Source of the DNA: Planctomycetota bacterium
GTDB lineage: Bacteria > Planctomycetota > Phycisphaerae > Tepidisphaerales > Tepidisphaeraceae
NCBI GenBank assembly: GCA_023417885.1
Contig: JAEZED010000157.1
Coordinates: forward strand, 1 to 18,104
Length of the DNA stretch: 18,104 bases
Direction: 5' to 3'
Part shown: in pieces, positions 14,133-18,104 of the stretch
Layout: the number at the start of each line of letters is the position of its first letter
Position numbering within the stretch: position 1 is the first letter of the stretch
Notes under the pieces: model-generated
What the model saw: the letters and a program-made list of their open reading frames with translations, nothing else
Told to the model about the DNA's origin: nothing
Database searches by the model: none
Translations under genes and position numbers: made by a program

Positions 14133-15881
14133 ATGATCGGCACGGCCGGTAAAGCCATGACTCAGCGCGGGATGGTCCGCTCGCTGGCCCAGACGCGCGA
14201 GGCGATGGCCGCCATGGCGCCGCGCCTCGCCGGGTCCGACCATGCGTTGCTGTCGCGCCTGATGGCCGACACCGACGCCGCCCTCTTCCACGCCGAGAAC
14301 GCCGAATCGAACCAGCTCGGCCGCCCGCTGCTGATGGCCGTGCTGGGGGGCACCGGAACCGGCAAGAGCACACTCGTCAACCGGCTGTGCGAAGCGCCTG
14401 ACTTCGGGAGGGAGGCGCTGACGGCCACGAGCTTCCGGCGGACGTTCACCGCCGGCCCGGTCGCGGTGGCGTCGGCCGGCGAGTCGGTGCCGGCGGGCTG
14501 GCTGGGCGTGCCGCATGTCCGGATCGACGCGTCGGAGCTGCCGGCGCGCGGGAGGTCGGATCAACTTCTGATCGTCGCGCACCGCGCGCCGCTGACGCAA
14601 CAGGCGACGCTGGTCGACACGCCCGATCTCGATGGCGACACGCCGGAGCATCACGCCCAGGCCGACCGCGTCTTCCGGTGGTGCGAGGGCGTCGTCTTCG
14701 TCACGACGCCCGAGAAGTACCAGATGACGGAGCTGCTCTCCTACTACCGGCTGGCGGTGCGCTACGGACTGCCGACGCTCTACGTCATGAACAAGGTGGA
14801 CGACCAGGCGGCCGCCACCGACTGGCAGGACCAGCTCCGCGAGGCCGGTAACGAGGCCTCGGTCTTTGTCGTCCCGCGGGACGACGCCGGATTCAGCCCG
14901 CCTCCGACCATCGACCTGGCCGCGCTGCGCGCCGCCGCGGGCGCGATGAAGCGGCCGAACAAGTCCGCGCGCCAGGCTGGTGTCGAGGCGCGCGCCGGCG
15001 ACCTCGCGGGGCGGATCGCCGACCAGCTCCTGGCGCCGCTGCGTGCGAAGCGTGCGAGCATCGAGGCGGTGAAGACGCGGCTCGAGGCGCTGGTCAGGCC
15101 CGAGACCGGCGTGGATGTCCACCCGATGACGCGCCACCTCCAGCGGCGGCTCCAGCAGCAGAGCGTCCTCTATCTCATGGGGCCGGCGCGGCTCGTCGAT
15201 CGGCTCAGGAGCGTGCCGGCGCTGGTCGCACGCCTCCCGCGCTCCACATGGGACCTGCTCTCCAAGGGGAAGCTCGACGCGCCCGAGCCGACGCGGGTCC
15301 CCGAGGCCCCGCCGAACGTACCCGACTTCCGCAGCGAGCTCATGGACGGCCTGCGCCTCGTGCAGTCGCGCATCGGCGACGTCGTCACCGAGGCCGGCCT
15401 ACCCGGCGCGGACCCGGCCTGGCGGCTAGATCCCGTCAGCGCCGGCGACATCGCCACCACAGAGCTCGATGACCTGCGCCGCTGGCTGGAGGAGCGCTGG
15501 AACGCCAAGCCGCGCGACACCGCCGTCATGGAGCGGCTGCTCAAGGTCATCCCGGGCGCCAAGCACCTTTCGCGCATGTCCGAGGCGGCGCCTTACCTCC
15601 TCGCCGCCGTCTGCGCCACCACCAACACGCTCCTGGGCCCGGTGGATCAGGTCGTCATCGGCGGGTACCTGCTGACGACGTGGCTGACCGAGAAGCTGAG
15701 CAACGAGGTCGCCGCCAAGACGCGGGAGACCAACCGGCGCATCGCGCAGCGCTTCAACGACCTGTGCGAGCGGCAGGTGGAGCACGTCCAGGCCTGGCTC
15801 GACGGGCTGGCCCCCCTTCCCGAGCAGCTCGACGCGCTGGAGGATGCCACGGAGAAGCTCGTGTCCGCCGAAGCGGATTGA
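14133..15881 (+). CDS. dynamin-like GTPase, first of a tandem pair
   Basis: This 582-residue P-loop GTPase has a Walker A at 72-80 (GGTGTGKST), a G2 region near 97-105, a G3 element DTPDLDG (162-168) and a G4 element NKVD (220-223). The G3 consensus DxxG has Asp165 in place of Gly. The C-terminal half is helical (280-360 and 400-460). It carries a hydrophobic hairpin at about 485-518 (APYLLAAVCATTNTLL ... GGYLLTTWL), then a final coiled region. This layout suggests a membrane-associated dynamin-like protein. Such proteins in bacteria are often encoded as adjacent pairs and remodel membranes, but the role here is unknown. ATG 14133 follows a -10-like hexamer. The TGA stop lies in a 21-nt tandem duplication, and the next GTPase begins 39 bases later in the same frame. 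Confidence 0.85.
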   Translation: MIGTAGKAMTQRGMVRSLAQTREAMAAMAPRLAGSDHALLSRLMADTDAALFHAENAESNQLGRPLLMAVLGGTGTGKSTLVNRLCEAPDFGREALTATSFRRTFTAGPVAVASAGESVPAGWLGVPHVRIDASELPARGRSDQLLIVAHRAPLTQQATLVDTPDLDGDTPEHHAQADRVFRWCEGVVFVTTPEKYQMTELLSYYRLAVRYGLPTLYVMNKVDDQAAATDWQDQLREAGNEASVFVVPRDDAGFSPPPTIDLAALRAAAGAMKRPNKSARQAGVEARAGDLAGRIADQLLAPLRAKRASIEAVKTRLEALVRPETGVDVHPMTRHLQRRLQQQSVLYLMGPARLVDRLRSVPALVARLPRSTWDLLSKGKLDAPEPTRVPEAPPNVPDFRSELMDGLRLVQSRIGDVVTEAGLPGADPAWRLDPVSAGDIATTELDDLRRWLEERWNAKPRDTAVMERLLKVIPGAKHLSRMSEAAPYLLAAVCATTNTLLGPVDQVVIGGYLLTTWLTEKLSNEVAAKTRETNRRIAQRFNDLCERQVEHVQAWLDGLAPLPEQLDALEDATEKLVSAEAD

Positions 15882-15898
15882 TCGTCCGCCGAAGCGGA
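15863..15898 (+). repeat. 21-nt tandem duplication across the stop codon of GTPase 1
   Basis: GTCCGCCGAAGCGGA occurs at 15863-15877 and 15884-15898, a 21-nt period. In frame, copy 1 reads Ser-Ala-Glu-Ala-Asp then TGA, and copy 2 reads Ser-Ala-Glu-Ala-Asp then TGC (Cys). Each copy can also fold as TCCGC/GCGGA with a CGAA loop. Confidence 0.85.
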
Positions 15899-15920
15899 CT
15901 GCCTTCGCCAAGACCTTTCC

Positions 15921-17609
15921 ATGTCCGACCCGGTTGACCAGCTAGTCACTGAAATCACGGCCGCCACCGGCGCGCCGCCGCCGGCGGTCATGGATGCCGA
16001 GGCGCCCATCCCCGCCGACACCGAGGGCGAGCTCTACTACGTCGGGCTGATCGGCGGGAAGGATGTCGGCAAGACCAGCCTCGTCAACGCCATTGCCGGC
16101 ACCACCATCGCCGAGCCGACCGGTCACGGCGAGGGAACGCGCGTCGCCACGGCCTACGCCCACGCCGCCGCCGCGGACCAGGTGCGGCGCAAGCTCGGTG
16201 ACATCTCCATCGTCACGCACGAGGTCGAGAGCCTGCGCAGGCAGGTGCTGCTGGACCTGCCGGACATCGACTCGAAGTACGCCGACCACATCGCGCTCAC
16301 CCGGCGCATGCTCCGGCACATGCTCTTCCCGATCTGGGTGCAGAGCGTCGAGAAGTACGCCGACCAGCGGCCGCAGCAGCTCCTGAAGCAGGTCGCCGAG
16401 GGGAACGATCCGGCCAACTTCCTCTTCGTGCTGAACAAGGTCGACCAGCTCATCGATCGCGAGGGCCTCCAGGCCGCGGGCGAGCTCGCCGAGGATTACT
16501 CGACGCGCATCGGCCGGCTGCTCAAGCTCGCGACGCCGCCGGAGGTGATGCTCGTCTCCGCGAAGCGGGCCGAGGAGTACGACCTGCCGATGCTGCGGCG
16601 GACGCTGGGCGTGCAGCGCACCACGCGGCAGGTGACGCAGTCGCGCCAGCTCGCGGCGCGGCGCCGGATGCGCACCATCGCCGACTGGATGGAGTCTCAG
16701 AATCTCTCTGCCCGCGCGACGGCCGCCCAGCGGTTGCTGGACGACGCGGGCGACCTCGTGGGCGAGCGCCTGGGCATCCCGGTGCTGGAGGAGGCGCTGC
16801 CGCGGCTCGAGCAGGATGCGGGCCATCGCCTGGGCCTGGCGGAGCCGGCGGTGCGCGAGCGGCTCAAAGCCTGGCCGATCGTCAACCTCATCGACGCCGC
16901 GGCGGCGCCGATCATCCTGCTCGTGCGCAAGAACCTCGCCCCGGCCGGCGGCGACACCGCCGCCATCGAGAACTATCTCGCCGAGGCGGGCCGCTCGGTC
17001 TCGAAGAACGTGCAGGCCGTCTTCGCGCAGCTCAACAACGCCTATCCCGACTTCGGTCGGCTCTACTCGAACCGGCGGCTCTGGGAGCCCCCCGCCGCCG
17101 AGAGCGCGGCGGCAGATCTGCGCCGGCGGCTCCAGAACGCGCTGGATCGCCAGCGGCTGGAGGTTGCCGAGCGGTTCAGTCCGCCGGGTTGGCTCGCGCC
17201 GGTGCGGTGGCTGCTGACGGTCGGGGCGGCGCTCTGGTTCATCCTGCTCCAGCCGATCGCGGACGTGGCGCTGGACATGTCGCAGTTCGACGCGGGCGAC
17301 CTGCTGGAACAGGCGGTGGAGCTGCTCAGCGCCGAGATGCTGCTGACGAACGTCGGGTTCGTGCTGATCTACCTGCTCGTGCTGTGGGGCGTGCTGCGCT
17401 TCAACACCTACCGGCGCGTCGCGGCCTGGCGGCGCCGGATGATGCGGCGCGACGGAGACAATCCCGCGACGTCGCTTGCGGGACAGACGGTGGAGTGGAT
17501 GCAGTCGCTGCTGACCCCGCTGGAGCGGCGGCACGCCGAGCTGTCGGATCTGGCGACGCGCGCCGCCCACGTGCGGGACGAGGTCGAGGAATCGCGCCCC
17601 GCGGCGTGA
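15921..17609 (+). CDS. membrane-embedded dynamin-like GTPase, second of a tandem pair
   Basis: This 562-residue P-loop GTPase has a Walker A at 45-53 (GGKDVGKTS), a G3 element DLPDIDS (112-118, again Asp115 for the canonical Gly) and a G4 element NKVD (172-175). VSAK (212-215) fits the G5 position. A helical middle is followed by hydrophobic segments at about 428-450 (RWLLTVGAALWFILLQPIAD) and 474-493 (NVGFVLIYLLVLWGVLRF), with a possible re-entrant one at about 320-335. The protein is therefore probably anchored in the inner membrane with the GTPase domain in the cytoplasm. It lacks a Shine-Dalgarno and any -10-like hexamer, so translation probably depends on the gene upstream. It shares with its neighbour the Asp-substituted G3 and the NKVD motif, so they are likely functional partners. 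Family placement is by layout, not by a diagnostic dynamin motif. Confidence 0.85.
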   Translation: MSDPVDQLVTEITAATGAPPPAVMDAEAPIPADTEGELYYVGLIGGKDVGKTSLVNAIAGTTIAEPTGHGEGTRVATAYAHAAAADQVRRKLGDISIVTHEVESLRRQVLLDLPDIDSKYADHIALTRRMLRHMLFPIWVQSVEKYADQRPQQLLKQVAEGNDPANFLFVLNKVDQLIDREGLQAAGELAEDYSTRIGRLLKLATPPEVMLVSAKRAEEYDLPMLRRTLGVQRTTRQVTQSRQLAARRRMRTIADWMESQNLSARATAAQRLLDDAGDLVGERLGIPVLEEALPRLEQDAGHRLGLAEPAVRERLKAWPIVNLIDAAAAPIILLVRKNLAPAGGDTAAIENYLAEAGRSVSKNVQAVFAQLNNAYPDFGRLYSNRRLWEPPAAESAAADLRRRLQNALDRQRLEVAERFSPPGWLAPVRWLLTVGAALWFILLQPIADVALDMSQFDAGDLLEQAVELLSAEMLLTNVGFVLIYLLVLWGVLRFNTYRRVAAWRRRMMRRDGDNPATSLAGQTVEWMQSLLTPLERRHAELSDLATRAAHVRDEVEESRPAA

Positions 17610-17623
17610 GATCCCATGTTTCG

Positions 17624-17646
17624 AGGGCCGCGGTGTGGCGGGCCCT
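17624..17646. terminator. hairpin between convergent genes, weak terminator candidate
   Basis: AGGGCC (17624-17629) pairs with GGCCCT (17641-17646) around an 11-nt loop, in the 64-bp gap between the second GTPase and the leftward Cys-rich gene. There is no T tract on either side. Confidence 0.25.
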
Positions 17647-17673
17647 CCCGGCGCTGAGGCGGGCGCTGTGCCT

Positions 17674-17997
17674 TCAGGCGGCGACCTTGCGGCACTCCTC
17701 GGCGCAGCGGCGGCAGCTCTGGGCGCAGCGCTGGCAATGCTCGTGGTCGTGCGCCTCGCACTCGCGGGCGCACCACTCGCAGATGTCGGCGCAGAGGCGG
17801 CAGTAGTGGCCCGCCCAGCGGGCGCCGGCGGTCATCATGTCGACGCAGGCGATGCAGCTCGTGGCGCACTGCTGGCAGCATGCGGGGCAGTCGTTGTCGC
17901 TCTTCATCCCCGCCATCATCGCGAGGCAGTGCTGGCAGTCGGCATAGCAGCGAAGGCAGGCGTCCACGCACGATTGGTATTTGGAGTCAATGGCCAT
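17674..17997 (-). CDS. Cys-rich four-helix-bundle copper-storage protein, Csp3-like
   Basis: This 107-residue protein has 21 cysteines and regular C-x2-C and C-x3-C spacing along four predicted helices (SCVDACLRCYADCQHC, CPACCQQCATSCIAC, YCRLCADICEWCAREC, CQRCAQSCRRCAEEC). This is the pattern of Csp copper-storage proteins, which line the core of a four-helix bundle with thiolates that bind many Cu(I) ions. It has no signal peptide or Tat motif, so it resembles cytosolic Csp3 rather than exported Csp1. Length matches Csp3 (just over 100 residues). His residues at HDHEHC near one end could be the entry site. I prefer ATG 17997; a frame from TTG 18039 would add 14 residues. No copper regulator or transporter is next to it within the window. 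Confidence 0.88.
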   Translation of the reverse strand: MAIDSKYQSCVDACLRCYADCQHCLAMMAGMKSDNDCPACCQQCATSCIACVDMMTAGARWAGHYCRLCADICEWCARECEAHDHEHCQRCAQSCRRCAEECRKVAA

Positions 17998-17999
17998 CG

Positions 18000-18104
18000 C
18001 GCCATGTTCGGCGGTCGTGTCGACATGGCCTAGGCGCAAAACCAGGTTCGCCGGCGCCGCGCGGGGAGGCGGGCTTTTCGGCGCAAGAGCAACGAGCCGG
18101 GTCC
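18000..18104. other. right edge, upstream of the Csp3-like gene, no gene seen
   Basis: The region should hold the promoter of the leftward Csp3-like gene. I see no convincing -10/-35 pair, Shine-Dalgarno or copper-regulator operator on the minus strand, and no supported coding frame reaching the edge. Confidence 0.3.

Noticed and set aside
13029..15137. Long leftward ORF of 702 codons across the nitrilase and first GTPase genes
   Set aside because: It is antisense to two well-supported genes, has Arg/His/Gly-rich composition with no recognisable domain, and is a typical product of GC-rich third codon positions.
15942..17570. Leftward ORF of 542 codons opposite the second GTPase gene
   Set aside because: Antisense shadow: low-complexity, no domain, and it covers the P-loop and membrane segments of the real gene.

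Overview
This is a high-GC bacterial window that most resembles a planctomycete, possibly the Phycisphaerae. The grounds are an integrase of the type common in that phylum, a zinc-ribbon membrane protein with the CPxCGYDLR signature, a Gram-negative lipid A gene (lpxK), a canonical LexA, and several large proteins of unknown function. The taxonomic call is an inference from protein style, not from a marker gene.

Left part (1-2399): the end of an integrative element. A small leftward gene of unknown function (90-392) has its own terminator and is bracketed by an inverted 26-bp repeat. An excisionase-like HTH protein (529-768) and a tyrosine recombinase (814-2388) follow. The recombinase frame does not stop until it is inside the antisense of a tRNA-Asp(GTC) gene (2326-2399, minus strand). 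The tRNA 3' end is therefore the probable attachment site, and the element continues beyond the left edge.

Chromosomal part (2400-18104): the RNase P RNA gene (2622-3116) is divergent from tRNA-Asp. Next come lexA with a clear promoter and operator-like palindrome, and two convergent membrane proteins of unknown function. A NUDIX hydrolase, a tandem ACT-domain protein and a HPr-kinase-like protein with a degenerate P-loop follow. A leftward pair, gluQRS (tRNA-Asp glutamyl-queuosine synthetase) then lpxK, is joined by a 4-base GTGA overlap. Further right are an AT-hook/coiled-coil/winged-helix DNA-binding protein, trpE, and a nitrilase/omega-amidase. Two adjacent large dynamin-like GTPase genes follow, and the window ends with a leftward Cys-rich Csp3-like copper-storage protein.

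The most unusual points are as follows. (1) The two GTPase genes lie in the same reading frame and are separated only by one TGA and 13 sense codons, at a 21-nt tandem duplication whose two copies end in TGA and TGC. (2) Both GTPases carry Asp in place of the G3 glycine. (3) Several genes lack a Shine-Dalgarno sequence and instead have a TAnnnT hexamer 6-7 nt before the start codon, as expected of leaderless mRNAs. (4) The integrase frame runs through a terminator-like hairpin and into tRNA-Asp.
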